Notes: generated from the letters alone by a model not told the origin. Counted from the stretch's first letter, positions 17,272 to 26,901 are shown. The stretch: 62,769 bases of DNA from an uncultured Tessaracoccus sp. (GCF_947286155.1 NZ_CAMYPD010000012.1:1-62769), one strand, 5' to 3'. Made by a program: numbers and translations.

Positions 17272-18093
17272 TTACTCTTGCTCGAGCGGGTGATGGGTGG
17301 GCGCGTCGGTGCCTTCCTGCGCCTTGGTGATCGCATCGAGGAGCGAGTTGGCGTCGGGCTGGATGAGCCGCTGCTTGGTCTCCGGGTCGCCGAAGCGCAG
17401 CTTCTGTCCGTTCACCACGTAGGTGGGTGTGCCGCCCGCGCCGGAGCTCATGAAGTCGTCGTGCGCCTTCTTCGTGAAGTCCTGGTACGCCCGCGTGCGC
17501 AGTAATTCCTGGAACTGCTGCAAATCCTCGCCCTCGATACCTGCCTGCTTCGCAAAGGTTTCACGCAGATCCTTTTCGGGGAAGTGCGAGTTCTGGTGTT
17601 CGAACAGCACACCCATGTACTGGCGGTACTTCCCGAAGGCGTCGGCCGTCGCGGCAGCGATCGCAGCGCGGTGCGACGCGCCAGGCTTGTCGCCATCTAG
17701 GAAGTACGCGGTGCGATGTTCGACAGTGATCTTGTCTTGTTCAACGAGCTCGGCGAACGCCGGGCCGTAGGTGGCTTCGTACTCCGCACAGTAGGGGCAC
17801 TGGAAATCGGTGTACACGATCACGTTGGGCACCCCGTCGGTGGGCATCTTGCCGTCTTGCATGATGCCGCCTGCCGCAGTGGCGTTGGGAGGCGTCTTCT
17901 GATCCTTCGTCACCTCGATGCCCCGGTTGTTCAGAATCGGTGGGATAGCCACAACCGCAATCACGACGATGAGTGCCAACGCCACGATGCCGGCGCCGAT
18001 GCCGATGACTCGGTTCCTGCGGCGTCGCTGCTGTTCCAGTTCCTGCTGCTGGCGCAGCATGGCGCGGCGGCTGAGATTTTGGTTGTTCGCCAT
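17272..18093 (-). CDS. Membrane-anchored DsbA-like thiol oxidoreductase
   Basis: A 273-aa protein. A basic N-terminus (RRRRNR near 25-31) is followed by one membrane segment (about 33-55) and an extracytoplasmic thioredoxin-fold domain with the catalytic motif Cys99-Pro-Tyr-Cys102. A cis-Pro loop GGTPTYVV lies near the C-terminus. It should form or shuffle disulfides in exported proteins. ATG 18093 is chosen because GGAGAG precedes it; the frame is open further upstream but without start signals. It has its own terminator. Confidence 0.87.
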   Translation of the reverse strand: MANNQNLSRRAMLRQQQELEQQRRRRNRVIGIGAGIVALALIVVIAVVAIPPILNNRGIEVTKDQKTPPNATAAGGIMQDGKMPTDGVPNVIVYTDFQCPYCAEYEATYGPAFAELVEQDKITVEHRTAYFLDGDKPGASHRAAIAAATADAFGKYRQYMGVLFEHQNSHFPEKDLRETFAKQAGIEGEDLQQFQELLRTRAYQDFTKKAHDDFMSSGAGGTPTYVVNGQKLRFGDPETKQRLIQPDANSLLDAITKAQEGTDAPTHHPLEQE

Positions 18094-18272
18094 CGTGGTG
18101 TCTCTCCAAGCGTTCTTGATGCAGTACTCAACGAAACACAACGGCGTACGACGTCGCTTTGTTCCATTGCACTCGAGTTGCAGTGTAGTGGAGTGGGTGC
18201 GATGCGCCACGCACCGACATCGTCTCGTATCGCTCAGCCCCTCGAAAGTGGGCACTTCGTGGAGCAAGGGCC

Positions 18273-18278
18273 TACGAT
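18273..18278 (+). promoter_or_regulatory. -10 box before folC
   Basis: TACGAT ends 9 nt before ATG 18288; no ribosome binding site is visible. Confidence 0.4.
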
Positions 18279-18287
18279 CAAGGCATC

Positions 18288-19625
18288 ATGCACGAGACGT
18301 ATCGCGAGCTCACCGCCCAACTCATTACCCGCTGGCCCGAGCACCGGGTAGCGCCTAGCCTGAAGCGCATCGCCGCACTCACGGACCTGCTGGGCGAGCC
18401 ACAGCGCGCATTCCCCGTCATCCAGGTTGCGGGCAGCAACGGTAAGGGCTCGACGGCGATCATGATCGACGCACTGCTGCGCGCCAGCGGACTGCGCACG
18501 GGGCGGTTCTCGTCGCCGCATCTCACCGACGTGCGCGAGCGCATCTGCATCGACGGCGAGCCCATCTCGCCGGAGGGATTCGTCGCGGTGTGGGAAGATA
18601 TCGAGCCCTACGTGCGGATGGTGGACGAGCAAGCCCACGACGACGTCGCGATGACCTTCTTCGAAGTGATCACCGGCCTCGCCTACGCCGCCTTCGCCGA
18701 CGCCCCCGTCGACGTGGCCGTGATGGAAGTTGGGCTCGGGGGGCGCTGGGACGCTACCAGCGTCGCTGACCCGCAGGTAGCTGTCATCTGCCCCGTCGGC
18801 CTCGACCACACGCACATCCTCGGCTCCACCATTCAGGAAGTCGCCGCGGAAAAGGCCGGCATCATCAAGGAAGGGTCGACGGCGGTGCTTGCGGGGCAAG
18901 AACCAGCCGCAGCCGCCGTGCTGTTGGAGCGCGCCGTCGAGGTGGGTGCCCGCGTCAAGGCCGAGGGGCCCGACTTCGGGCTCATCGACCGCCAGGCTGC
19001 CATCGGCGGCCAGCTGCTGCGCATCGCGACGGAGGGAGGCCCCGTCGGCGATGTGTTCCTCCCGCTGTTCGGTGAGCACATGGCGCGTAACGCGGCGCTG
19101 TCGGTCGCCGCAGTCGAGGCATTCCTGGGCGGCAAGCCGCTGCATCCGGAGATCATCGTCGAAGGGCTCGGCCAGGTGGAGGCCCCCGCGCGGCTTGAAC
19201 GCGTGCGCACGTCGCCGCCCATCGTCATTGACACCGCCCACAACCCGCAGGCGGCCCTCGCCACCGCGAAGGGATTCAGCGAAGCCTTCACGTTCCAGCC
19301 GACCATCGGCGTCGTCGCGATGATGCAAGACAAGGACTCCCGCGAAGTGCTGCGCATCTTCTCGGAGATCATGGACGTCCTCGTCGTCACCAAGGTGCAG
19401 TCGTCACCACGGGCGCGCGAGGTCGCCGAGCTCGCAGAACAGGCGCGCGAATTCTTCCCCGACGGCGCCATCCACCAGTCGGCGACCATGGCCGAGGCGC
19501 TCGACACCGCAGTGATGCTCGCCGACACGCTGTCCGAGCACACCGGCATCCTCGTCGCCGGCTCCGTGATCGCGGCGGGAGAAGCCCGCGCGCTGCTGGC
19601 GAAGGACACCACCGATGAGGCTTGA
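18288..19625 (+). CDS. folC: Folylpolyglutamate / dihydrofolate synthase
   Basis: A 445-aa Mur-ligase family enzyme that adds glutamate to dihydropteroate or folates. The ATP-binding P-loop GSNGKGST is at 49-56, SSPHL at about 75-79, and the C-terminal glutamate-ligase domain contains IDTAHNPQA. The start follows a leaderless-type box. It overlaps the next gene by 11 nt. The trio folC, DUF4233 and ndk is a familiar actinobacterial arrangement. Confidence 0.95.
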   Translation: MHETYRELTAQLITRWPEHRVAPSLKRIAALTDLLGEPQRAFPVIQVAGSNGKGSTAIMIDALLRASGLRTGRFSSPHLTDVRERICIDGEPISPEGFVAVWEDIEPYVRMVDEQAHDDVAMTFFEVITGLAYAAFADAPVDVAVMEVGLGGRWDATSVADPQVAVICPVGLDHTHILGSTIQEVAAEKAGIIKEGSTAVLAGQEPAAAAVLLERAVEVGARVKAEGPDFGLIDRQAAIGGQLLRIATEGGPVGDVFLPLFGEHMARNAALSVAAVEAFLGGKPLHPEIIVEGLGQVEAPARLERVRTSPPIVIDTAHNPQAALATAKGFSEAFTFQPTIGVVAMMQDKDSREVLRIFSEIMDVLVVTKVQSSPRAREVAELAEQAREFFPDGAIHQSATMAEALDTAVMLADTLSEHTGILVAGSVIAAGEARALLAKDTTDEA

Positions 19626-19959
19626 TCCCAGCAACCCCATGAACGCCTCGATGCGGGCCCTGCTCGTGTTCGAGATCATCGTCGCGTGGCTCTCGTTTCC
19701 CGGCATGTTGCAGGTAGCCGGAGCGGACGTGGGCATGGCAGTAGCGGCGTGCTCGGTGGAGACGCTGCTGCTCGTCGCCGCCGCGGGCGGAATCAAGAAA
19801 TCATGGGGATACCCCGTCGGGTGGCTTGGGCAGGCAGGCCTCCTGCTGTTGGGGCTCCTCACCTGGTGGATGTACGTGATGGGTGCAATTTTCGCCCTGC
19901 TGTGGATAACCTCATACGTACTCGGCAAACGAATCGAAGCAAAGAAGGAAGCCCAGTGA
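19615..19959 (+). CDS. DUF4233 small membrane protein
   Basis: A 114-aa protein with three or four hydrophobic segments (about 14-35, 40-58, 66-86 and 88-104) and a lysine-rich tail. It matches the DUF4233 proteins found between folC and ndk in many actinobacteria. Function is unknown. The start lies inside folC (11-nt overlap) and the stop overlaps the ndk start, so it is translated as part of the operon. Confidence 0.85.
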   Translation: MRLDPSNPMNASMRALLVFEIIVAWLSFPGMLQVAGADVGMAVAACSVETLLLVAAAGGIKKSWGYPVGWLGQAGLLLLGLLTWWMYVMGAIFALLWITSYVLGKRIEAKKEAQ

Positions 19960-20360
19960 ACGAGACATTCGTCATCATCAAACCCGACGCGGTGGCCGCC
20001 GGCCATGTCGGCCATATCCTCACCACCTACGAGGATGCGGGGCTCACCGTCGAAGCCATGGAACTGCGCACCATCGACGGCGCCTTCTCCGACCAGCACT
20101 ACGCCGAGCACCTGGAGCGCGACTACTACCCGCCGTTGCGCGAGTTCATGACCTCCGGCCCGCTCGTAGCGGTGATCCTCTCCGGCGACGACGCCATCCA
20201 GAAGGTGCGTGCATTGAACGGTGTCACCGACCCGTCGAAGGCCGACGAGGGCACCATCCGGCAGCGCTTCGGCACGAGCGTGCGCGAAAACGGTGTGCAC
20301 GCGTCCGACTCGGAGGCCACGGCTGCCTCTGAGATCGCGCTCTGGTTCCCGCAGCGCTAA
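19956..20360 (+). CDS. ndk: Nucleoside diphosphate kinase
   Basis: A 134-aa enzyme that moves the gamma-phosphate between nucleoside triphosphates and diphosphates. The phospho-histidine lies in NGVHASDS near residue 112, and the N-terminus TFVIIKPDAV is typical. GTG 19956 overlaps the upstream stop by 4 nt. An open frame continues upstream but lies inside the DUF4233 gene. A long-loop palindrome follows. Confidence 0.96.
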   Translation: MNETFVIIKPDAVAAGHVGHILTTYEDAGLTVEAMELRTIDGAFSDQHYAEHLERDYYPPLREFMTSGPLVAVILSGDDAIQKVRALNGVTDPSKADEGTIRQRFGTSVRENGVHASDSEATAASEIALWFPQR

Positions 20361-20381
20361 CGGCACCAACGCAGACCGCGA

Positions 20382-20450
20382 CTGAGCGCACGCCAGATCG
20401 CTATTTTCGCTTTTTTGGAGGCATTTTCGTCGTCTGGTGTGCGCTCAGTC
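20382..20450. repeat. Long-arm palindrome after ndk
   Basis: A 17-bp inverted repeat with one wobble: ACTGAGCGCACGCCAGA (20382-20398) and TCTGGTGTGCGCTCAGT (20434-20450). The spacer is 35 nt and T-rich. The loop is long for a simple terminator. Other palindromes with 16-24 bp arms and long spacers occur at 26902, 30638 and 34989. Confidence 0.7.
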
Positions 20451-20506
20451 GTGCAACGCGCTGGTAGGTGCCCGCCGATGATTGCTGGCTTCTCGTTGAT
20501 GCCAGT

Positions 20507-20512
20507 TACAAT
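20507..20512 (+). promoter_or_regulatory. -10 box before the radical SAM gene
   Basis: TACAAT ends 9 nt before ATG 20522, with no ribosome binding site between. Confidence 0.45.
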
Positions 20513-20521
20513 CGGCGCGTT

Positions 20522-22471
20522 ATGACTGCCACCATGCAAGGACAGACCCTGTTCCCCGAGCTCGAGCCGTTGCTCGCGCAGGTCTCCAAGCCCATCCAAT
20601 ACGTGGGCGGTGAGCTCAACTCCGTCGTGAAGGAGTGGGACGCCGTCGACGTGCGCTGGGCGCTCGCGTACCCCGATGCCTACGAGGTTGGGCAGCCCAA
20701 CCAGGGCGTCGCCATCCTCTACGAGATCCTCAACGAGCAGGACTGGATCCTGGCCGAACGCACCTACTCCGTGTGGCCCGACATGGCCAATCGGATGCGG
20801 GAAGCACGCATCCCTCAGTTCACCCTCGACGCGCACCGCGCCATCGGTGACTTCGACGTGTTCGGGCTCAGCTTCTCCACTGAACTCGGCTACACCAACC
20901 TGCTGAGCATGCTCGACCTGGCCGGCATCCCGCTGCACGCTGACGAGCGTGGCGACGGGGACCCCATCGTCGTGGCCGGCGGTCACGCGGCCTTCAACCC
21001 GGAACCCATCGCCGACTTCATCGACGTTGCAGTGCTCGGCGACGGCGAGGAGGCGTCGCTGCACATCTCCGACATCGTGCGCGAATGGAAGCAGGAGGGG
21101 CGCCCCGGAGGCCGCGATGGGCTCCTGGAACGCCTGGCCGAAACGGGTGCGTTCTACATCCCACGCTTCTACGACGTCGAATACCTTGACGACGGCCGCA
21201 TCATGCGCGTCGCCCCAAACCGCCCGGCTGCACCATTCCAGGTGCGCAAGCACACGCTCATGGACCTCGACGCGTGGCCGTACCCAAAGAAGCCGATTGT
21301 TCCGCTCGCGGAGACCGTGCACGAACGCTACTCGGTGGAGATCTTCCGCGGTTGCACCCGCGGCTGCCGCTTCTGCCAAGCCGGCATGATCACCCGCCCG
21401 GTCCGCGAACGCAACATTCAGACCATTGGTGAGATGGTGGCTGGCGGACTCGAGGCGACCGGCCTGGAGGAGATCGGCCTGCTGTCGCTGTCGTCAGCCG
21501 ACCACTCCGAGATCGCCGACGTCACCAAGCAACTGGCGGACCGCTACGAGGGCACGAACGTGTCGCTCTCGCTACCCAGCACCCGCGTCGATGCGTTCAA
21601 CATCGACCTCGCGAACGAGCTCAGCCGCAACGGTCGACGCTCTGGCCTCACCTTCGCGCCCGAGGGCGGCTCGGAGCGGATGCGCAAAGTCATCAACAAG
21701 ATGGTCACCGAGGACGACCTCATCGACACCGTCGCCACCGCGTTCGGCAACGGCTGGAGGCAAGTGAAGCTGTACTTCATGTGCGGCCTACCCACCGAAA
21801 CCGACGAGGACGTGCTGGCCATTGCCGATATGGCGGCTCGTGTGATCGAGACTGGGCGGAAAGTGGCAGGCACGAAGGACATCCGTTGCACCGTGTCGAT
21901 CGGCGGATTCGTGCCGAAACCGCACACGCCCTTCCAGTGGGCCGCACAAGCCAGCGCGGAGACGATCAACCACCGCCTCTACACGCTGCGCGACAAGATC
22001 CGTGAGAACCGCCACTACGGCAAATCGATCGGGCTGCGCTACCACGAGGGCGAGCCGGGCATCGTCGAAGGACTCCTGAGCCGCGGTGATCGTCGCGTCG
22101 GGAAAGTCATCGAACGCGTGTGGCGCGAGGGCGGCCAGTTCGACGGATGGAGCGAGCACTTCAGCTACGAACGCTGGGTGCAGTGCGCCAACGAAGAACT
22201 CGCGCCGTTCGGCGTCGACCTCGACTGGTTCACCACGCGCGAGCGTGAGTACGAGGAAATCCTCCCGTGGGATCACCTCGACTCCGGCCTCGACCGCGAC
22301 TGGCTGTGGGAAGACTGGCAGGAAGCGCTCGACGAGCAACCCGTCGACGACTGCCGCTGGACGCCCTGCTACGACTGCGGAGTGTGCCCGCAGATGGGCA
22401 CCGACATCCAGATCGGCCCCACGGGGCAGACCCTGATTCCGCTGAGCGTCGTGAAGCGTGACCTGAGCTGA
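20522..22471 (+). CDS. B12-binding-type radical SAM protein (TIGR03960-like)
   Basis: A 649-aa protein. Residues about 40-230 resemble a cobalamin-binding-like N-terminal domain. The radical SAM cluster motif Cys278-X3-Cys282-X2-Cys285 follows, and a Cys-rich tail (CYDCGVC) lies near the end. It belongs to the family usually encoded next to DUF2344 proteins and RNase E; the two are fused in some bacteria. The substrate is unknown, and an RNA or ribosome target is a guess from context. Here a lipoprotein gene separates it from DUF2344. Confidence 0.85.
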   Translation: MTATMQGQTLFPELEPLLAQVSKPIQYVGGELNSVVKEWDAVDVRWALAYPDAYEVGQPNQGVAILYEILNEQDWILAERTYSVWPDMANRMREARIPQFTLDAHRAIGDFDVFGLSFSTELGYTNLLSMLDLAGIPLHADERGDGDPIVVAGGHAAFNPEPIADFIDVAVLGDGEEASLHISDIVREWKQEGRPGGRDGLLERLAETGAFYIPRFYDVEYLDDGRIMRVAPNRPAAPFQVRKHTLMDLDAWPYPKKPIVPLAETVHERYSVEIFRGCTRGCRFCQAGMITRPVRERNIQTIGEMVAGGLEATGLEEIGLLSLSSADHSEIADVTKQLADRYEGTNVSLSLPSTRVDAFNIDLANELSRNGRRSGLTFAPEGGSERMRKVINKMVTEDDLIDTVATAFGNGWRQVKLYFMCGLPTETDEDVLAIADMAARVIETGRKVAGTKDIRCTVSIGGFVPKPHTPFQWAAQASAETINHRLYTLRDKIRENRHYGKSIGLRYHEGEPGIVEGLLSRGDRRVGKVIERVWREGGQFDGWSEHFSYERWVQCANEELAPFGVDLDWFTTREREYEEILPWDHLDSGLDRDWLWEDWQEALDEQPVDDCRWTPCYDCGVCPQMGTDIQIGPTGQTLIPLSVVKRDLS

Positions 22472-22487
22472 CGCCATACTGACTTGT

Positions 22488-23339
22488 ATGCGAATCATTC
22501 GGGGCATCGTCGCCATCCTCGCGGCTGTGGCCTTGGCCGGGTGCAGTCTTCTCAACAATAAGGACGACGAGAACAAAGAGCAGCTCATTGCGGAGCTGAG
22601 CGCCATCGACGGCGTGGACCACGTCGAAGTGACGTCCCATGCCACCGCAGGCGGGCTAGGGAGCGCACCGTACCCGAAGGTGCACGGGCGCGACGACCTG
22701 AGCCCGGAAGAGGCGGAGAAGGTGGCTCGACGCGCGCTCGTTCGGGTAGCAGATCTGGACCTCGGTGTCGAACGGTTCCGGTATGTGCAGCAGGTGCATG
22801 GCGGCACGTTCGAGTTGGGGATTTCTCGGAACTTCCGCGAGCCAGGCTTCAGCCCCGAGTCGTTCACGTCGCTCTTCGAAGAACTCCGCCGGGGAGCTAC
22901 AACAGCCACGTGGTTCAACCCGGGCTCGGCCTGTGAAATCGTTGCGGAAGGACCATCCGAGACGTTCTATGAATGGTTCGATGCGCCGAATCCTGAGGGC
23001 TGTCAGGCGAGCGTACGGAAATGGGTGCACGAGGGAGTCGAAGTGCGCAATGCAGGGGGGCCTCTTTCCCTTCGTGAACTCGCGCCCATCGCCGAAGGAG
23101 GCAAGGTGCGGGAGATCAGGAACGGCAAGGATGTGCTGGCGCTGCATCCCGCTGACGGGGTGGAGCCCGAGCAGCTTGCTCCAGAGGCCGCGGGCGTCGT
23201 TGCGGATCTCCCTTCAGGCCATGTCATCAGTATCGACGGAGGACGCGTCGAAGTCGCTGACGGCAAGGTGGAGCTGACACCCAAATTCGAGACTGAGAAA
23301 TCGAAGAGGCTCGTCGAAGCGATCAACGCACAGCTGTGA
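22488..23339 (+). CDS. Predicted lipoprotein of unknown function
   Basis: A 283-aa protein with a clear lipoprotein signal peptide (basic MRIIR, hydrophobic stretch, lipobox LAGC with Cys19). The rest is soluble and charged, with no motif I recognise. A CATACT box (22475-22480) ends 7 nt before the ATG. It sits between the radical SAM gene and its usual partner DUF2344, an arrangement that looks like an insertion. Confidence 0.75.
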   Translation: MRIIRGIVAILAAVALAGCSLLNNKDDENKEQLIAELSAIDGVDHVEVTSHATAGGLGSAPYPKVHGRDDLSPEEAEKVARRALVRVADLDLGVERFRYVQQVHGGTFELGISRNFREPGFSPESFTSLFEELRRGATTATWFNPGSACEIVAEGPSETFYEWFDAPNPEGCQASVRKWVHEGVEVRNAGGPLSLRELAPIAEGGKVREIRNGKDVLALHPADGVEPEQLAPEAAGVVADLPSGHVISIDGGRVEVADGKVELTPKFETEKSKRLVEAINAQL

Positions 23340-23371
23340 CGCTGCGCGTCGTTCGGGGCGATCGCGCCCGG

Positions 23372-23377
23372 TAGAGT
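23372..23377 (+). promoter_or_regulatory. -10 box before the DUF2344 gene
   Basis: TAGAGT ends 8 nt before GTG 23386; no ribosome binding site is visible. Confidence 0.4.
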
Positions 23378-23385
23378 GATGCCTC

Positions 23386-24084
23386 GTGAGTAAGCGCAAG
23401 CAGCCTCCCCAGCAGCCACCCCCGGTGCAGAAACTTCGTATCCGCTACGCCAAACGCGGGGCGGCGAGGTTCACGTCGCATCGTGATTTCGGCCGTGCCC
23501 TCGAGCGCGCGCTGCGCCGGGCCGATGTGCCGATGGCCTACTCATCGGGCTTCAACCCGCACCCGCGCATCTCGTACGCCAACGCCGCGCCCACCTCCGC
23601 CGCATCCGAGGCGGAGTACGTAGAACTCGGGCTTGCCCAGCGCTGCTCGCCGGAGAAGGTGCAGGAGGCCCTGAACTCGTCGCTGCCGAACGGCTTTGTT
23701 GTTCTCGACGCCGCCGACGCAGTGCCCGAGTCGCTTGGCGATCTGCTGCAGGCATCCGACTGGGAGGTGTCGCTGCCCGACGTCGACCCCGCCACGATGG
23801 AGGGTGCCGTCGCGCGGTTCCTCGCCGAAGACAGCTACGAGGTGGAGCGCATGACGAAGAACGGCCTTCGCACATTCGACGCTCGGGCCGCGGTGCTGCA
23901 CTGCACCACCGATGCTCAGCTGCTCACGATGCGCCTGCGGCACACCGTGCCGTTGGTTCGGCCCGACGATGTGGTCACCGCGCTGCGTTCGCTGGAGCCC
24001 GCTCTCGTGGGACAGCCTTTGCTGCGACGCATCTGCCAGGGCCCGCTCGCAGACGGTGAGATCGGCGACCCGCTGCGCCCCTAA
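23386..24084 (+). CDS. DUF2344 (TIGR03936) family protein
   Basis: A 232-aa protein with the DUF2344 opening: RIRYAKRGAARFTSHRDF near 16-33, then SSGFNPHPRISYA. The family accompanies the radical SAM protein upstream and RNase E/G downstream in many actinobacteria. A role in RNA or tRNA modification has been suggested from context but is not shown here. It has its own putative promoter after the lipoprotein gene. Confidence 0.85.
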   Translation: MSKRKQPPQQPPPVQKLRIRYAKRGAARFTSHRDFGRALERALRRADVPMAYSSGFNPHPRISYANAAPTSAASEAEYVELGLAQRCSPEKVQEALNSSLPNGFVVLDAADAVPESLGDLLQASDWEVSLPDVDPATMEGAVARFLAEDSYEVERMTKNGLRTFDARAAVLHCTTDAQLLTMRLRHTVPLVRPDDVVTALRSLEPALVGQPLLRRICQGPLADGEIGDPLRP

Positions 24085-24308
24085 ATACTCGCGCGAAAGT
24101 GCGGACGTTGCCGCGTCGATGTGGCAAGAATTTGGCTTTGTGTGCGAAGATAGCTGCAGGTCAAGGCGCCGCCGGCGCCACCGGGAAGCACGAGGCTGCA
24201 CCGCGACATAGGTTTGCACGCGACTGCCTCGTAGCGCCTGGGGACCGTAGGTTTTCGGCACAACACGGTTGTGCCCGTCCGCGCATCATGCGCGTAAGGA
24301 GTTTCTCC
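24085..24308 (+). promoter_or_regulatory. Long 5' leader of the RNase E/G gene
   Basis: A 224-nt stretch without a credible gene. It contains a small GC hairpin GGCGCC-GCC-GGCGCC (24165-24179) and ends with AAGGAG (24296-24301), the ribosome site of rne. RNase E genes often autoregulate through their leaders, so this may be such a region; no specific fold is recognised. Confidence 0.4.
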
Positions 24309-26894
24309 ATGACCGACGAGGTCGTACCCGAATCCAACGAGCCCTCTGAATCCGCGCGCCCGCGTCGCCGTCGCGCGGCCTCCCGCCCGGCAGGCGCCCC
24401 GGTGAAGGTGGAAGTGAGTGCTGCAGAAGCGCAGACGAGCGCCGCGCAGGTCGACGCCGACGCGGGGCAGCCCGTCGCGGAGTCCGCAGAGGAGGCGCCC
24501 AAGCGTCCCGCCAGGCGCCGCGCCACCCGCAAGGCGGCACCCGCCGCTGCAGACGAGGCCGTCGTCGTCACCGGCGACGCGCCGAAGCAGGCTGAAGAAC
24601 CGGCTGCTGAACCTGCGCCCGTCGAGGAGCCCAAGGCTAAGGAACAGAAACCTAAGTCGACGTCGAGGCGCAAGAAGGTGGCGCCCCAAGAAGACAGCAC
24701 GGTAGAAGCACAGGCGTCGGAAGCGTCGTCGGCAGAAGCTCCGGTGGAGGAGGCTTCGGCGGGGGAGAAGCCCACTCGGGGCCGTCGTCGTCGCTCGCCC
24801 AAGAGCGAAGCCCCAGCGGAGGACGCGCCGACGCCGTCCACCGAGGCCGCCCAGGACGAGTCCGCAGCAGACAGCGATGAAGAAGACGACGTGTCCGCCA
24901 AGCTGGCCGAAGCGGAGAAGCTGGCGCAGGCCCGTCGCGAGGTGGTCGCCAACCCGTTCATGAGCAGCGAAGACCGCGAGAAGCAGCTCGCCGAACTCGC
25001 GGGGGCGATCGCCGGCAGTGACGATGACGAGGACGACCAGTCCGACGACGAGGATGCCGCCGACAAGGCGCAAGAGTCCGATTCCAGCGACAAGAACGAC
25101 GAGTCCGAGTCACAAGACAACGACTCGGGCGACGACAACCAGGTGGAGGACAAGCCGTCGAGACGTCGTCGTCGACGCGGTGGCAGGCGTCGTCGTCGCG
25201 GTAACAACAACCGCGACAACGACGACAACGATGACGATTCCGACGACAGCAGCGACGACGACTCCGACGACAACGCCGAGAAGTCGAGCGACCAGTCCGA
25301 CGATGGCTCTGACGCCGACAAGAACGACGACAAGAGCAAGGACGACGAGGACAACGGCGACAACGGTGACAACGGCACCTCCCGCCGTCGCCGTCGACGT
25401 CGCCGCCGGGGTGGGAGCGGCAGCTCCGATTCGAGCGACGACGAGGTCACTGGCATCGAAGGCTCCACTCGGATGGAGGCCAAGCGGCAGCGTCGCAAGG
25501 AGTCGCGTGCGGCGGGCCGGCGTCGTGCTCCCATCCTGAGCGAAGCCGAGTTCCTCGCGCGCCGCGAATCCGTGAACCGCAAGCTCGTGGTGCGACAGGG
25601 CGAGGAGTACACGCAGCTCGCCGTACTCGAAGACGACATTTTGGTGGAGCACTACGTCGACCGCCCGTCGGCGTCGTCGCTCATCGGCAACATCTACCTC
25701 GGCAAGATCCAGAACGTGCTGCCGAGCATGGAAGCCGCCTTCATCGACATCGGCCGCGGGCGCAATGCCGTGCTGTACGCGGGCGAGGTCGATTGGGATT
25801 CCTTCGGCGTGACCGGTGAAGACCGCAAGGTCGAGAACGTGCTCAAGTCTGGGCAGACCATCGTCGTACAGGTCACGAAAGACCCGGTGGGGCAGAAGGG
25901 CGCCAGGCTCACGCATCACATCTCGCTGCCTGGCCGCTACATCGTCTACTCGCCGGGCGGTCATCTCTCCGGCATCTCCCGCAAGCTGCCCGACACCGAG
26001 CGTTCACGCCTGCGCAGCGTGCTTGGCAACCACATCTCCGACGAGGAGTCGGTGATCGTCCGTACCGCGGCGGAGGGCGTCGGCGAAGAAGATCTGGTGC
26101 GCGACATCAGCCGGCTGAAGGCCCAGTGGGAAGTGATCGAGAAGCGCTCGAAGCAAGGGGGAGCACCCCACGCGCTCTACACCGAGCCCGATCTGACGCT
26201 GCGCATCATCCGCGACCTCTTCACCGAGGATTTCGAGCAGATTCAGGTGCAGGGCGACGGCGGCCCCGAGGACGCCTACGATGCGATCTCGGCCTATGTC
26301 GGGCACGTCGCCCCGAACTTGCTGGATCGCGTGCAGCACTACGAGCCGGGCGAGGACGGCAAGGACGTCTTCGCGGTGCACCGCATCGACGAACAGATCG
26401 CCAAGGCGCTCGACCGCAAGGTGTTCCTCCCGTCGGGCGGATCACTCGTGATCGATCGCACCGAGGCCATGACCGTGATCGACGTCAACACCGGACGCTT
26501 CACCGGGTCGGGCGGCAACCTCGAGGCCACGGTGACATCGAACAACCTCGAGGCTGCGGAGGAGATCGTCCGCCAGCTGCGCCTGCGTGACCTGGGCGGC
26601 ATCATCGTCGTCGACTTCATCGACATGGTGCTCCCCAGCAACCGCGAGCTGCTGCTGCGCCGCCTCGTCGAATGCCTCAGCCGCGACCGTACCCGCCACC
26701 AGGTAGCGGAGGTCACTAGCCTCGGCCTCGTGCAGATGACGCGCAAGCGCATCGGCACCGGCCTGGCCGAAGCATTCACTGAGGTGTGCGAGCACTGCCA
26801 CGGCCAGGGATACCTCAAGTTCGAGGAACCCACAGACTCCCAGGCCCCGGCTGACGGCGGCGACCGCCCCCAGCGTCGACGCCGCAAGCGCTAG
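24309..26894 (+). CDS. rne: Ribonuclease E/G
   Basis: An 861-aa endoribonuclease for mRNA decay and rRNA processing. Residues 1-380 are a low-complexity tail of Ala/Glu blocks and alternating Arg and Asp/Ser tracts (RRRRRRGG, SDDSSDD), typical of the disordered N-terminal arm in actinobacterial RNase E. An S1 domain follows (GNIYLGKIQNVLPSMEAAFID, split about 460-500), then the catalytic region with DVNTGRFTG and VVDFIDM. The Zn-link Cys827/Cys830 (CEHC) is intact. ATG 24309 follows AAGGAG. Unlike many relatives it is followed by rpmB rather than rplU-rpmA. Confidence 0.93.
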   Translation: MTDEVVPESNEPSESARPRRRRAASRPAGAPVKVEVSAAEAQTSAAQVDADAGQPVAESAEEAPKRPARRRATRKAAPAAADEAVVVTGDAPKQAEEPAAEPAPVEEPKAKEQKPKSTSRRKKVAPQEDSTVEAQASEASSAEAPVEEASAGEKPTRGRRRRSPKSEAPAEDAPTPSTEAAQDESAADSDEEDDVSAKLAEAEKLAQARREVVANPFMSSEDREKQLAELAGAIAGSDDDEDDQSDDEDAADKAQESDSSDKNDESESQDNDSGDDNQVEDKPSRRRRRRGGRRRRRGNNNRDNDDNDDDSDDSSDDDSDDNAEKSSDQSDDGSDADKNDDKSKDDEDNGDNGDNGTSRRRRRRRRRGGSGSSDSSDDEVTGIEGSTRMEAKRQRRKESRAAGRRRAPILSEAEFLARRESVNRKLVVRQGEEYTQLAVLEDDILVEHYVDRPSASSLIGNIYLGKIQNVLPSMEAAFIDIGRGRNAVLYAGEVDWDSFGVTGEDRKVENVLKSGQTIVVQVTKDPVGQKGARLTHHISLPGRYIVYSPGGHLSGISRKLPDTERSRLRSVLGNHISDEESVIVRTAAEGVGEEDLVRDISRLKAQWEVIEKRSKQGGAPHALYTEPDLTLRIIRDLFTEDFEQIQVQGDGGPEDAYDAISAYVGHVAPNLLDRVQHYEPGEDGKDVFAVHRIDEQIAKALDRKVFLPSGGSLVIDRTEAMTVIDVNTGRFTGSGGNLEATVTSNNLEAAEEIVRQLRLRDLGGIIVVDFIDMVLPSNRELLLRRLVECLSRDRTRHQVAEVTSLGLVQMTRKRIGTGLAEAFTEVCEHCHGQGYLKFEEPTDSQAPADGGDRPQRRRRKR

Positions 26895-26901
26895 CCGCGA
26901 T

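Noticed and set aside
15501..17330. A 609-codon open frame antisense to valS
   Set aside because: High GC at third positions opens the opposite strand; the product has no recognisable domain, while valS is complete on the other strand.
24165..24179. Riboswitch in the rne leader
   Set aside because: Only a tiny GC hairpin is visible; no known aptamer pattern is present, so it is listed only as a leader.
24161..25639. A Ser-rich 492-codon open frame antisense to rne
   Set aside because: It is the reverse of the Asp/Arg repeat tract in RNase E and is low complexity throughout.
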